64,000 nt of DNA from Cynocephalus volans (GCF_027409185.1 NC_084475.1:16388130-16452129); one strand, 5' to 3'. Shown: positions 1 through 13,550, numbered from the stretch's first letter. Program-made: numbers and translations. The notes: generated by a model from the letters alone, not told the origin.

Positions 1-195
1 TGGCTTGGGACCTGCATGTTGGTATAGGTCCAAATGCTGAGGTCCTGCCTCATAGTTCTGGTCCTCTCCTAGTGTCCCAATGAAACTAACAACCCAGAGC
101 AGGGCCCTCAGGGGACTTGGTGGCTAGCTTCTTGCTGGAAAGCAAGGGGCTTCACTCTCTGCTCCCGGCCTGCCCCACACGGGGTCTCTTTGCAG

Positions 196-3100
196 GTACC
201 TGAAGGAATTCCGCACAGAGCAGTGCCCACTCTTTGTGCAACACAAATGCACGCAGCATCGGCCCTACACCTGCTTCCACTGGCACTTCGTGAACCAGCG
301 GCGCCGACGGTCCATCCGCCGACGGGACGGCACCTTCAACTACAGTCCTGACGTCTACTGCACCAAGTACGACGAGGCTACAGGCCTCTGCCCGGAGGGC
401 GACGAGTGAGTGCCCCAGCCTGCCCTCAGAGGAGCCCCCTGTCTCCTGGGTCTGATGCCCTCAGAATAGGCCAGGAAGATTCTGGGAAGCCAGCCAGAGG
501 CTGCTTTTGCGAGGACTGGCTGTAGCCCATCCCACCTTCCTGGACCTAGACTCAGACCCCACCTTGGGGGTTAAGAAGACTCTTTCCCTTTCACCACTTT
601 TAGGAAAACTAAAACAGGCCTTTCTTCTGCTAAGTCTGAGGGGCCACATATTGACCAAGGTGGCTCCCTCAGCCTTCTTTCATCCTCCCCTGCAGGTCAC
701 AGGAACCCTCACCCTGTCCTGCCACACCCACTGCATCCCATGCAGCTCCCACCACGGCTAGTGGTTTAGAGACAGAGCCTCACCAGCTCCCCCATTTGCT
801 GACTCTAAATGCCTTACCACAAATCTCTAGAGGAACAGGACACAGCACTAATGAAAAACCTAAGGAAGTAGCAAACCTGGGACATCAGTGAGAGGGACAT
901 TCTTTGGCCCTGCTTGTCATTTGTTTCAGCCTTGCAGAAGGGTGATGAGAGGCCCCTCGGGGGCCCTGTGGGTATGACTTGCCGAACCATCCCTGCACCA
1001 GGCCCTATTTTTTTACAGAGGTCAAAGGTTTGCTGACTCTGTCCCAGCCTAATGAAGCACTCGGGGCATGAGGGTCTGTGCCCACATTTTGAGTAGATCA
1101 TTTGCTTTTTTGAGGACCTCCAGTCTGGGCAGCATTTGTTCTCCCAGCTGTGTGTCCCACCCAGGAGTGCCGCCTCTGGAGCATATCTTCAGGGCAGCCC
1201 AGGAATGCAGGTCTTACTGCGCCCCCTTCAGGCTGCAGTGCTCAAGGGGCGGAGCCATGGTGGCAGGGGCGCTAATCACTGCCTTTCTTCTTGATCCACC
1301 ATGATGGTGAAAGCCCTTCAACTGTTGGGGGAAGGGTAGGGGTGGGGAGGGTAGCCCAGGCGCAGGGGGCAAGGTTGAGTGGTCCCCACCACCATGTTCC
1401 AGGTGCCCATTCCTGCACAGGACTACAGGGGATACTGAGCGCAGGTACCACCTTCGTTACTACAAAACTGGAATCTGCATCCACGAAACAGACTCAAAAG
1501 GCAACTGCACCAAAAACGGCCTGCACTGCGCTTTTGCTCATGGGCCCCATGACCTCCGCTCCCCTGTCTACGACATCAGGTGGGCTGGGGGCTGGGCTGG
1601 GCTGATGGCGGTAGCCTGGGGTCTGGGGCAGGGTCCTTGCTGCAGATGACGGTGAGTACCACAGACTGCAATGGAGGGCTGGCACTATGGCCATGCCCCC
1701 TCATGCTCCCTCCTCGACCTCTCTCCCTTCCTCTCCTCCCAGGGAGCTCCAGGCCATGGAGGCCTTGCAGAATGGCCAGACCGCAGTAGAGGGCAGCATA
1801 GAGGGCCAGTCAGCTGGGGCTGCGAGCCACGCCATGATAGAAAAAATCCTCAGTGAGGAGCCTCGGTGGCAAGGTACCTGTGGCCACACAAATGGCCGGA
1901 CCCCCTCCTGCCACACATCTGCCCCCTCCCCTCTTCTGCCCAGAGCTGTCCTTAGATCTTGGCTCACCTGTTCTCCACCTGAAGATCCAGCTCTGCTGGA
2001 GGGCACTCAGCCCCTTATCCCACTTTACACCCTCCATTCAAGAGGCTCTTGGAGGGGAGTTTTCCCAGATACACTGCATTCCCAAGATCCCTCCAGGCTT
2101 TCACATATGCACACTCAAGCGCATGCATAAGTACACACGCGCGTGTTCCTGATCCTCACGGGGCTGCCCTTTTTGCCCTGTGAGCTGCGAGTATCTCCAG
2201 TGAGAGAGATGTCTTCCTTGTGTCACCTGGGTCTCAATCTTGGTGTTGGCCTCCCCAGTGTGCCCATAGCCTGTGAGGAGGTGGCCCTGCTCACACCTCT
2301 CACAGGAACCCTAGCTCCTGGATCCCTTCCCAGTGGCTTCTCCTTGCCCTTCCCTCCACTCCACTCCTGCTGTTCTCGGGGTGCTCCAGCTCCATTTGCC
2401 TGACCGCTGCCCTCTGGCCCCCTGTGCAGAGACAGCTTATGTGCTGGGGAACTATAAGACGGAGCCGTGCAAGAAGCCCCCGCGGCTGTGCCGCCAGGGC
2501 TACGCCTGTCCCTACTACCACAACAGCAAGGACCGGCGGCGGAGCCCCCGGAAACACAAATACAGGTCCTTTGGCCCCAGGAGGCCTGCCACGGGAGGGA
2601 GTGGCAAGGAAGGGATCATGGTGGAGGCTGCTACCACCGTGGCTCTCAGGGAGGTGGGGAGGCCAGCCCTGGGATTACAAGATCGCAGGGTCCAGGCTCA
2701 AGGGGAGGGAATGTTAAAGGTGGCTGAACATGGGAGCCTGGGTCCTCCTCTTGCATGAATGAGGACCCTGGTCAGACAATCTCTGGGGCCCCTCCAGTTC
2801 TGATCCTGAGGGGCATGTGCAGGAGGAGGGCCCAGCCACAGTGTAGAAAGAGTGGTTGTGGCCCTAGCCTGACTCTCTTGGGCTGGCGTGGTGCTTGGGA
2901 GGGCCGGCTGTCTTTGGTGATGCAGCCAGGCTGGGCCAGAGAAACAGCCTGGCTTCTGGCCCTAGTAAGACCCTCACTCTGCAGCTGGCCTTTTCCATTT
3001 CTGCATCTGTCCCTGTGAGACCAGAGATGGGCCCTGAGCAGGGATCCAGGTGGCACTAGGCCTCCAGTTCATCCTCTCTTGCCTTTGTCTGACCCACACT

Positions 3101-4298
3101 TTTGTCGGATCAGGTCATCTCCTTGTCCAAATGTCAAACATGGAGATGAGTGGGGAGACCCCGGCAAATGTGAGAACGGAGATGGTTGCCAGTACTGCCA
3201 CACCCGCACGGAGCAGCAGTTCCACCCGGAGGTGGGCCTTCGGAGCAGGGGTGGAGGGGTGGCTTTGTGTGGCCCCTTTGGGAAGCAAGGAGAGAGGCAA
3301 GGAAGGTCAGGGCAGATGGTGGCAGAGCCAATCCTGACACCATCCTGGAAGAGGGATTCATAGCCATGGGCTCCCCCCAGCAGTGCCTAGAGGAGCCCCA
3401 GTTCAGCAGCTTCTCTCATTCTGAGCTCACACTTACCAGGCATCCCTCTGCTTCCAGTTTTGTTTCCCCCAGGCCTGACAGGGAGGGTGTGGACTGAGCG
3501 TGTGACATGGCCGTTGTGGGCTTTGGCCACTCATGGTGCTTATAATTCAGTGACACCAGGATTTAAAAAATAAAGAGCCTCTTCCAGCTTTCCTGTCCCA
3601 GATCAGAACCTAGGGTATTAGCAACCTCCCTGATGCAGTTCCCTGGCCTACTGGCCCCATAATGTGGCCCTGGGCCCTATCAGTGTGCCTAGGTCTTGTG
3701 CAGGGTACAGGGAGGTGCATGCTGTCCCTGGTTCCATGGAAGCCAGGACACTCTGAGATAGACACATGAATAGATACTACCTTCATGTGGCTGCAGATCG
3801 GAGACTAGAAAGTTAGACCCAGTGTAGATTACCACCTAGGGTGCCCTGGCAAGGGTGTGTTGAGGGGGTGACTGTGTGCTGCGTGAGATCTTGGCTCACT
3901 TAATGTTCAGGAGACATACTTGGAGGCACAGTCCTGGCCAAGACCATGAGTGAAGAGCAGCATGGAGAGGATCCCTTTGTGAGGGCTGGTGGGACCTGTG
4001 ATGCTGGAAGGGAGGGCATGTTGGTGGCAGTGGGGATGGCAGTGGGCTACCTCAAGAGTTTGAGTAAGAAGTCAGTAGGGAGAGACAGGGGAGTGGAGTA
4101 GAATGGGGGGAGACAGGAAGAGATCACTAAGCTAGCCCATTCATGCAGAGGAGGGGGAGCCTGCCCTTCCCTCTTGGCCCAAGCCTGACCTGCCTCTGCT
4201 CTGCCCCCTCCAGATCTACAAATCCACCAAGTGCAACGACATGCAGCAGTCGGGCAGCTGTCCCCGAGGACCTTTCTGCGCCTTTGCCCACGTAGAAC
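196..4298 (+). other. UNK: UNK CCCH zinc-finger block (exons 2-7)
   Basis: Six fingers can be read. Finger 1 is in exon 2 (EQCPLF to FHWH). Finger 2 is split by the exon 2/3 junction (YCTKYDE to CPFLH). Finger 3 is in exon 3 (GICIHE to CAFAH). Finger 4 is in exon 5 (EPCKK to CPYYH). Finger 5 is in exon 6 (PCPNVK to CQYCH). Finger 6 is in exon 7 (KCNDM to CAFAH). All zinc-ligand Cys and His residues are present. In the family, fingers 1-3 and 4-6 form two compact RNA-binding clusters. Confidence 0.93.
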
Positions 4299-7200
4299 GT
4301 ATGCTGTTCCATTGCCATGTGGCAGTGACCTTTCCACCCTTCCCTCCCCTAAGCATCTGCTCAGGCTGAGGCAGGGGCCACCCTGTCAGCATGCCGTGCA
4401 TAGGAGTCCTTGTTTGCCAGCAGCAGGCCTTGTCTGCACTGGAAGTTCTATTCCCCTCACCTCTCTGGAACTGGCCTTGAAGTCTTGGAGCTTCTAAGGT
4501 CGTGAGATAGAGACTGCAGGGACTGCCCCCCTGGTCAGGCACTTACAGTCCCAGGCAGGGTTTGAGGCACTGTGCCTCCCATAGCCGACTTGGCAAATCC
4601 CACCAGCCACTCCGAGTCACATCCACAGCAGGCATCACTAATGAAATACAGAGCTCTTTCCCACTGAGCCCTGCTCAGGTGTCTAGAGCCTGTGCAGTCA
4701 AAGTATAGTGTGTCCCCATATGTCATTTCAAAGTTAAAAACACTTTAACCATGTTTAAAAAAAAAAAAAAGGCAAAAGAAACAGGTTAAAATAATTTTAA
4801 CATTTTTATTTAGCTCAATATAAAATATTATTTCAATAAGTAATCAATATAAAAAATTATCAAAACATTTTACCTTCTTTCTTTTTCCTTTTTTTTTTCT
4901 TTATTTGGCAGCTGGCTGGTACAGGGATTGAACCCTAGACCTTGGTGTTATCAGCACTGTGCTCTAACCAACTGAAACCTTTTTTATTATACTAAGTTTT
5001 TGAGATCCTATATGTATTTCGATACCTACAGCACATTTCATTCAGACCAGAACATTTCAAGTGCTCGACAGCCTTGTGTGCTTGTGGCTGCCATGTGGGA
5101 CAGCACAGGTCTACATCCTCAGCATCACACTCCAGCTTGCCACTGCCAATCTCAGAGATGGAGCTCAAGTTAACACCTATTTCCACCCCAGGCCACTGCT
5201 TTGGTTCTCCTTAACTCTTTTCCAGGCTCAGGCCCTATCTCTGAGCTGAGTGTGAAAAATAAACTGAGGGCCCCAGAAGGGACAAGTATATTCTTGGTGC
5301 AGAGGTGGCCCACCGCCATGGGCACTGGGACTGCCAACTGAGACAGCCCAGAGAAGTGAGGAATAGTTCAGGCTTTGGGGTCATACAGATTGGCGTTCAA
5401 ACCCCAGCTCATATGTTTCCTAGCTCTGTTGCCTAGGTAGATTTATCTTACCTCCCTGATCCTTAATTTCCTTATCTATAAGATGGAGACCATATTACCT
5501 GGATCTTCTGGTCTTTGTGAAGATTCACAATTCATGCAAAGTGCTGGCATAGCGCCTGGCACATAGTAAGTGCACAAGACAAGATGTTAACAGAAATGAG
5601 GGAGGAATCTTCTCTTTATGTGTGGGGGGATGCCTGGTCTCCTTTGGAAGAGACCTAGGAGCATTTTTGCAGGACAAGAACTGGCTCAGGAGCCTGCTGA
5701 CCCCTGCCTGCCTCCATCTCTTGCAGAGCCACCCCTAAGTGATGACCTACAGCCTTCCTCAGCTGTGTCCAGCCCCACCCAGCCGGGTCCCGTCTTGTAC
5801 ATGCCATCTGCTGCCGGAGACTCGGTGCCTGTGAGCCCCTCCAGCCCGCATGCCCCTGACCTCAGCGCCGTACGTGCTTGTCCTGGGGAGTGGGTGGACA
5901 CCATGCCTGCCCAGGAGCCAACACCTGCCTCTCATGCCTCCCAGGCCCTCTCAGCCTGTGTTTGGGGAAGAGGCCCTGGTATATGTTCTCAGGCCAAGGG
6001 GTTCTGCCTTTCCTGCCCCAGGGTTCATTTCTGTCAAAAGCTGAGGCGGGGGTGGAGGATCTCCTGAGCCTGTGTTGATAAACCTGGGTAGGGCTGGTTG
6101 AAGGGGCACAAGCCTTGTGTCACTCCTCCTCTTCTTCAGTTCCCTCATGAGGTCCAAGGGTCCCTGAGTAGTTGTTGCTGCCCACTGGCAGATGAAAATA
6201 CAACTGAGCCCCTTGCGGAAGAGTCTCCCTCTGAGGAGTGGGCAGAGGATGGGCTATGCACCCAGCCCGTGTTATGCCCACCGGCTCACTCCCTTCCTCC
6301 TCTGCAGCTCCTCTGTAGAAACAGCAGCCTAGGCAGCCCATCTAACCTCTGTGGCTCCCCGCCGGGCTCCATCAGGAAGCCCCCAAACCTGGAGGGCATT
6401 GTCTTCCCTGGGGAATCTGGCCTTGCCCCTGGCAGCTATAAGAAGGCTCCTGGCTTCGAGAGGGAAGACCAGGTGGGAGCCGAGTACCTGAAAAATTTCA
6501 AATGCCAGGTAAGGGATGAGAGGGGTAGCAGAGGATGCTTAGAGCCCAGTGAGGTTATCCTTATCCTGCATGGGGCAAGAGAAGCTTGGAGGAGTGTCCT
6601 GGCCTAGCTTTGGGGAGGATGATTGGGAGCTAGGACTCTCCTGTCCTCAGCCTGTTCAGGACTGAGCAGAGTGAGTGATGTCATCCCATTTGACAGCTGA
6701 GGACAGGAAAGATGGAGAGACTAAGTAACTTCCTCAGTGTCACAGAGCTGGTTAATAGAGGAGCAGGATTCCTGCCTATGGAGCAGTCCTGCCCTATGCT
6801 GCGTTGATAGACTGGGAGGGCTTGGGGGTGCATGATGGAGGGGGTCCCTAACTGAGCTTGGAGAGAAAGTTTCTGGACTTCATTTGAGGCTTACAGTCAC
6901 CTGGGAGGAGAGGAGCAGCTGCCTGCTTAGGGTAGGGTAAGGGACAGGGATGGAGAGGGAGAAGGGTGTGTATGTGTAGAGGGGGACTACATGGCAGGTG
7001 ACAGATGGCTATACCACCTGCCCCCTAGTACCTGCAGCCTTAGCGAGCCATGGCAGGTTCTGGTGGACTGCTGGATTCACAGTTATCTCTGCTCCCTGAC
7101 TTTTCTCTCTCAGGCCAAATTAAAATCTCATTCACTAGAGCCCAGAAGTCAAGAGCAACCTCTGCTTCAGCCCAAACAGGTATAAAGCTCCCAGCCCCTC

Positions 7201-10200
7201 CCTCTCCTTCTGGCACCTGCTGTGAGTGGGACAGGCCCAGAACCCCAGGAGGCTTCAGGGAGTGGGGGACACCACTTTGCCCATAAGATAAGAGTAGGAC
7301 TAAGGTGGGGCCCCAGCCCCAAATCCAGAGAGAGTAGGTGTCAGGCTCTGGAGCCCCTTACCTCCTAGACTAACTCATCAGTCAGTCAAAAAAATACCAC
7401 TGGACATCTGTGCCATGCCAGGCACTGCACTCACTTTTCCCTTTCCCTGCCGCAGGGCTTTGGGGGTGAGCGGGCCTGGCAGCCTCCAAGCCACAGCGCT
7501 CCAACTTTAGCTTCTCAACAAGGTGTTGGGTGGGCAGGGCTCTCTGGGCATGGGGGCAGCCCAACGACAGCTGGAATGTGCTGTTTCCTTTTGCTCCGCC
7601 TCGCCCGGCTCCAGCTCTGGCCACGGCCTCCATACGCGGGCATCCCATTGTCTTTCTTCACTCTCTCGTTGCAGGACATGCTGGCCATCCTCCCTGTGGG
7701 CAGCCCCCTGACCTCAAGCATCTCTTCTAGTATCACCTCCAGCCTGGCAGCTACACCCCCTAGCCCCGCGGGCACCAGCAGCGTCCCTGGCATGAATGCA
7801 AATGCTCTGCCCTTCTACCCCACCAGCGACACGGTAGAGTCAGTCATAGGTAAATAGGCCATTGCTGTTTGCAAGCCCAGGACTGCATCTGGAGTCAGGA
7901 ACACCCATGTCTCTGAAGTGAGACTCAAATCAGCACACCAGTGACCTTAGACATCTGTTTTGGGGGAGTCAAAGGGTGGGCACTTTGAGCCCCTTGAACT
8001 AAAGGGAAAATGAGCCCAAGGTGTAGAGCCAAGACGAGCCCTCGTAGATCTTTCATGCAAATTAGAAAGAGGCGCCTTTTTCTCCTGGGCAGGTACAGTC
8101 TTATCTTAAGACATACTTCATTCGGGCCGGCCCGTGGCTAACTCGGGAGAGTGTGGTGCTGATAACACCAAGGCCCCGGGTTCGGATCCCATATAAGGAT
8201 GGCCGGTTCACTCACTTGGAGAGCGTGGTGCTGACAACACCAAGTCAAGGGTTAAGATCCCCTTACCGGTCAGCTTTAAAAAAAAAAAAAAAAAGACATA
8301 CTTCATTCAGTCCCCATCAATTCTCTCACTAGGTGTCCTTGTGTAGTGAACAACCTGCACAACTGTCCTCAGAATTCCAGCCATTAGAAGTCATTGCCCC
8401 TTTCTTTCAGCACTCATTTATGGGTTCCCAATTTGTACCAGATCCTATGACAGGCCCTGGGGAGACATGCTGTTCCTGCCCTCTAGGAGGGAAACTATTT
8501 CTACCCTCCCGGTCCAGTTTAGCAGAGGGCAGAAAACCTACATGCATTAGCTGCTGAGGGCATAGAGACCTGCCCACCCTCAGCTCAGGGGTGAGACCCA
8601 TGGGCTGCATCATCAGGAGGCAAGACCTGTCAGAGACAGGGACCCTGGATTGGGACTTGATTCCTCCTGGGAGTATCAAAGAAGGCTTCAGAAAGAGACA
8701 TTTGGGCCTGACTTCACTGGCAGACAGCCCCAGGGGTCAGTGTTGACCGAGGGAGCAGCAAAGGCACAGAGAGGCTTGAGAGAGCACAGGTCCAGTGTGG
8801 CTTGAGCTTGAAGATGCAGCAGGAGCAGGGGAGGGGAGGAGGTGGTGAAGGTTAGGTGGGGTCTGGACCCTGGGATGTGGGCCCCGGGAGGCAAGGGGAC
8901 TCACGTCCTGATCACTCTGTCCCTAGAATCTGCTTTGGATGATCTGGACCTAAATGAATTTGGGGTGGCCGCCCTGGAGAAGACTTTTGATAACAGCACA
9001 GTGCCCCACCCAGGCAGCATCACAATCGGTACTGGGTAGTGGATGGGCAGGGTGGCCCGGGAGGGCTCCCAGGGGTCCTGCCTGGCCTGTGTCCCCTGCT
9101 CGATGTGGTGCATGTAGCTTGTGCTGCTCTTACCCAGCCCATCTTCCTGGGCCTCTCTTGCAGGTGGCAGTTTGCTGCAGAGCTCTGCACCTGTGAACAT
9201 CCCTGGCTCCCTGGGCAGCTCTGCCTCCTTCCACTCAGCATCCCCATCCCCTCCAGTCAGCCTTTCCTCACACTTCCTGCAACAGCCCCAAGGCCACCTG
9301 AGCCAGTCAGAAAACACATTTTTGGGGACCTCAGCATCACATGGATCTTTGGGTAAGAGAGGGTATGGTTCACTGAGGAGACCTGGGGTGGGAACCCGGG
9401 CTTTTAGAACCTGCCTTTGGCTGCGCTGTCTACGGCCAGTCACCCAGGCTAGAGGCTAAAGCAGGGGCTTTGGGAAAGGAGGCAGAGTCAGGCTCCTGCT
9501 GTATCAGCTCTACCTGTGTGACCCTGGGCAAATGATTTAGCTTCTCTGCCCTAGTGCCCTCTGCTGTGAAATGGGTGTAATGACAGCACCCACCTCTTGA
9601 GATTGCTGTGAGGATTATGCAGAATGGTATGAGTGAAGCGCCAGGCCCAGGGCCCGGGCCATGAGAGCAGCAGTCTCGGAGTCGCCAGGGCTGAGGGCTG
9701 CACTTCATCACAGTGTGGTTCAGCTTTGCCCAGTCACCCAAGCTCCAAGGGAGAAGTCAGAACATGCTCACACTAGGCTCGTGATGCCTTTCCTCGCAGG
9801 CATAGGCACCAGGGAGACCTAGATCTATCCCAGAAGGCTGTTTGCCCAACACAGAATTAGACCGGTGTGGACTGGGGGTTCCAGAGGGTACTGCAGGTGT
9901 AGTGGCTAGAAGTGTGACACGGAAACCTATAGGCTTGGCCACTATGGGCAGGTTGCTCATCTCCTTTTGTTTGGGGGCCTGCAGGATTGTTCCAAGGAAT
10001 GGATGTAAAGCACTTAGCACAGCGCCCAGCACCCTGCCTCTCAGTACACAGTGGCTGCCCCTCTCACTTCCTGCTCTCCCAGCAGCTATTGGAAGAGACC
10101 AGAAATGCCCTCCCCTGCGGACACTGTGCATCCTGATCAGACCAAGGGACTGAGAGCCCTTCCTTTTATGTTCCACTCAGGTTTGGGGGCTTCCCTAATC

Positions 10201-13200
10201 TCATTCCCAAGATCAGGGCAGCACATAGATTTCTTAGCACCTTTCCAGTTTTGAAGAGGCCATTCTCTGTTTTATGGTGATTGTGCCAGCTTCAGATGCT
10301 TACTGTTAAATTTTTCTGACTTGCCCCATATTCTGGAGGCATTTTGACCTAGTCCTCCTTACTGGCCACATGTTATTCCTTCACCATGTGATTATTGAGC
10401 ACAGTTGTATAATACAAGAGTGAGCTCAAGGGTCCCTGCTGTCATGGAGCCATGGTCAGTGAGAGAGGCAGAGGTGCAGACATTGGAATCTTAACTTAGA
10501 ATAACCTGGACCGGATGGTCGAGAGGGCCCTCTCTGAGGAAGCAGCTCCTCTCTAAGAGTAAATGCCACCTAAGCAAGGAGGAGAGATGGGCAAGGGGGG
10601 CAGAGCTTGCTGCTAGGTCAGTGTCATGTCAGTGCGGTGATCCTGAGGTCCCTCCTCTGGGTCAGAGTGATGGGCTTCTAGAACACCGCCCCTCACGTAT
10701 TGGTGCACTAGTGTTGCTCAGAGGACAGAATGTCTTAAATTTGGTTCTGGAACATCCTACTGGATGGAAGGGGGAGCATCGAAAAAAATCACTGGAATAA
10801 TATACGTGGGCAAAGTGAGGGCAGAGGTAGGTGCAGGTCCCCCTCAGGGAGACTGGCTGCCCTGGGGCCACGGAGCAGGGCACATGGTACAGTGAGCATC
10901 TGCCAAAGGAGTGAGCAAACGGGGGTGTCAGCTGGGGGAGAGGGGATGAGCGAGCAGCTTAGCTTACTGGAAAGAGTAAGCCCTTGGGGTGAGACACCCA
11001 GCTGTGTCCTGTCCACTTACTATTTGTGTGATTCTTAGCAACGCATTTTATTTCAGTGTCCTCGTCTATAAAACAAGGGGGATGGACCCAAGGCTCCTTG
11101 AGCTCTTCCCGCTCCAGTTCTGCCATCATATGAGGCTCTGGCCTGTGTCTTTTCTTCTATATCTCCTCCCGGGCCTCATATCAGGGTGCAAGAAGGCTCC
11201 CTGAGCTCTAGCCCAAAAGTGAAGTCATGATCATAAACTGCCACCAGCAGAGGCCTGCAGACTGCTCGCCTATACAGTGCTTCCTGAGCCCCTGAGTCAC
11301 CCATGAGGCGAGTGATGGGAGCCCCGTTTTACAGATGAGGATGCTGAGACTCAGAAGTTAAGTGGCAGCTAATAAGTAGCAGGTGGCACTACAGTTTAGG
11401 TCTGATTCAGACCACGTCAGCTTCACAGTCTGTTCTCCTGTCCTGGCAAAATCCCCCATCTTTTCATTCCTGGAACCTCACACACACAGTAGTGTATAGC
11501 CAGCCCCTGTAAGCGCCCCCGGCAGGGCTGGCCAGGGTCTGGGCCCAGAGCCCTCCAGCGCTGACGTTCCTCCCCTCCCTGGGGCAGGTCTGAACGGGAT
11601 GAACAGCAGCATCTGGGAGCACTTTGCCTCCGGAAGCTTCTCCCCGGGCACTTCCCCTGCCTTCCTGTCAGGGCCAGGGGCTGCTGAGCTGGCCCGGCTT
11701 CGGCAGGAGCTAGATGAAGCCAACGGCACCATCAAGCAGTGGGAGGAGTCCTGGAAGCAGGCCAAGCAGGTACTGGGCCCCACGCCCACCTGCCTTCCCT
11801 GTGCCTAGTGCCATGCAGCCCAAGCCGTCCTCCACAAAGTGGGCACGGGGGTGGGGAGAGCAGAGGCCTGAAGAACAGCAGAAACTCAGTTTTGCTCCCT
11901 CTCTCCCCTCATGGGAGGATTTGCCTTGCCAGGCAGGACCCTGGGGTGGCTGGCATTGCAGGCCTCAAACTCTCTGTGAGCCACTGGTGAAGTCTAGACC
12001 AAGGACCACTTGCTTCTTTCTGGAAACCCTGACTCTCCAGGGTTTTAGGTTCCGAGATGGGCTTTCTGTCTCACTGCAGCCTGGCTGCTCCTGGGGGTGC
12101 TGGCTCGGATGCAAGCACTTCCCTGCCCACAGAGGGAGGGTCTCCTGCAGGTCCTAAAACCTCTCTTCCCTGTCCTGCTCCCCAGACAGCTGCCCCAGCT
12201 TCCCAGCAGACCCTGCAGTTAGAGTGGTCTACACAGGCTCCCAGAGATACTCTCTGGGGGAACAGGGCAGGGGCAGGGGCCATTGTGATGAGGTGCTGCG
12301 TGTTGGGCCCACAGGCTTGTGATGCCTGGAAGAAGGAGGCGGAAGAGGCCAGTGAGCGGGCCAGTGCAGCCGGCGCCGAGTGCGAGTTGGCCCGGGAGCA
12401 GCGGGACGCGCTGGAGGTGCAGGTGAAGAAGCTCCAGGAGGAGCTGGAGCGGCTGCACTCGGGGCCTGACCCCCAGGCCCTGCCCGCCTTCTCAGACCTG
12501 GAGGCACTCCCGCTCGCCACCCTCTACTCCCTCCAAAAGCAGCTGCGGGCCCACCTGGAGCAAGTGGAAAAGGTTAGCCCAGAAGGTCAGGGAGCACTGG
12601 GTGGGGGTGCACAGTGGCCTCAGCCAGCACTGATTCTGACGCAGTCCAGGCTGCTTCAGCACAGCCACCATCCTGACAGCCTCTGCCGAGCACTGGGCCG
12701 ACACTGAAATGCCGGCCTGCTGGGACAGGGCAAGGAAGAGAAGCAGTCATGGAGGTGAGAAAGCTGCAGGCTTAGGGGCAGCAGTGCCCAGCCCAGCACT
12801 TTTGAGTGCAGGTGTGACCTGAGCTGCGTTAATATGTCTGGGCCCTAAGTGGCATCTTTTTATAAGCTCTGCACATACCAGCGGACATTCCACATGGCTC
12901 TGGCTCCTAGGGCTGCCCTGTCTGCATTCCCAGGTGCCCTGCTGGGCCCCAGGAGCAGCATGGCACAGCAGAAAGAGCGTTTTTCCTCCTTCACTAGGCA
13001 TTCGGCAGCCAGGCCCCCAGATGTGGCCATGCAACCCTGAGCATGTCACAGTCCTCTCTAGGCCTCATTTTTCTCATTTAAGGACTTCAGATCATTTCAA
13101 GATCAAATGAGAGGAGAGGCAGAAGCCTCTGTGATTCTGTGAGGAAAAACCCTCAGAGATGGGAGCTGTGGCAACCTGGTGACGCCCCCACTAAGCTAGG

Positions 13201-13550
13201 GCAGCTGACAGCAGCAGTAGGGAGCCTGGAGCTGACAGCCCAACTCTGCTCTCTCACAGCTGGCTCCTGTAAGCACGCTGCTGAGCTCTGGGCTCCAGCT
13301 TCCCCTCCCAGCCCAGAGGTAACTCCTTGTTCAAGTCAGGGCCAGGCTGGCAGCAGAGACCAGGCCAGTGACCACCATGTCACTTTCCCTGCAGGCTGTG
13401 TTCCACATGCAGTCCGTGAAATGCCTTAAGTGTCAGGAGCAGAACCGGGCGGTGCTGCCATGCCAACACGCTGTGCTGTGCGAGCTCTGTGCCGAGGGCA
13501 GCGAGTGCCCTGTCTGCCAGCCCGGCCGGGCCCATGCCCTCCAGTCGTGA
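196..13550 (+). CDS. UNK: UNK (unkempt): CCCH zinc-finger RNA-binding protein, exons 2-16
   Basis: Coding exons by GT/AG sites and continuous frame: 196-405, 1403-1579, 1743-1873, 2430-2565, 3114-3231, 4214-4298, 5727-5869, 6308-6508, 7114-7179, 7675-7849, 8927-9028, 9164-9352, 11588-11769, 12315-12572, 13395-13550 (TGA at 13548). They give 775 residues, matching human UNK (810) without its first 35, so exon 1 is left of the window. Seen: six CCCH fingers in exons 2-7 (for example the final one ends CAFAH at 4283-4297), a long Ser/Pro-rich disordered stretch in exons 8-13, a coiled coil in exons 14-15 and a C-terminal RING-like cluster in exon 16. Family knowledge: unkempt binds UAG-containing mRNAs through two finger triplets, represses translation and shapes early neuron morphology in the cytoplasm. 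It converges with UNC13D. No break was seen. Confidence 0.97.
4885..4978 (-). mobile_element. tRNA-Ile SINE monomer
   Basis: Reverse orientation. It reads GCAGCTGGCTGGTACAGGGA, then TTGAACCC (B box) and TTGGTGTTATCAGCAC, behind a T-rich tail, in UNK intron 7. Confidence 0.85.
5368..5571 (+). mobile_element. MIR
   Basis: Old MIR pattern: TTTGGGGTCATACAG, then TCCTTATCTATAAGATGG and GTGCTGGCATAGCGCCTGGC. It lies in UNK intron 7. Confidence 0.75.
6660..6785 (-). mobile_element. MIR-like fragment
   Basis: Reverse-orientation MIR core with ATTTGACAGCTGAGG, TAAGTAACTTCCTCAGTGTC and ACAGAGCTGGTTAATAG, in UNK intron 9. Confidence 0.65.
8124..8292 (+). mobile_element. tRNA-Ile dimeric SINE
   Basis: GGGCCGGCCCGTGGCTAACT begins the first unit, and the second starts at GGCCGGTTCACTCACTTGG. 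The poly-A tail is followed by a perfect 16-bp target-site duplication (AAGACATACTTCATTC at 8108-8123 and 8293-8308). It lies in UNK intron 11. Confidence 0.93.
9481..9655 (+). mobile_element. MIR
   Basis: MIR core: TGTGTGACCCTGGGCAAATG, then TGTGAAATGGGTGTAATGA and GAGGATTATGCAGAATG. It lies in UNK intron 13. Confidence 0.75.
10955..11095 (+). mobile_element. MIR-like fragment
   Basis: TTTGTGTGATTCTTAGCAAC and TCCTCGTCTATAAAACAAGG match the MIR core. It lies in UNK intron 13. Confidence 0.6.
11290..11435 (-). mobile_element. MIR-like fragment
   Basis: Reverse MIR core with TTTTACAGATGAGGATGCTG, AGACTCAGAAGTTAAGTG and an AATAAGTAGCAGGTGGC tail. It lies in UNK intron 13. Confidence 0.6.
11588..13550 (+). 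other. UNK: UNK coiled coil plus RING-like C terminus (exons 14-16)
   Basis: Exons 14 and 15 encode a heptad-rich helix (AELARLRQELDEAN through LQKQLRAHLEQVEK). Exon 16 encodes the cysteine cluster VKCLKCQEQ, LPCQH, LCELC and CPVCQ, a C3HC4-type RING of the MEX3/IAP kind. The protein ends in ALQS followed by TGA. Confidence 0.9.
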
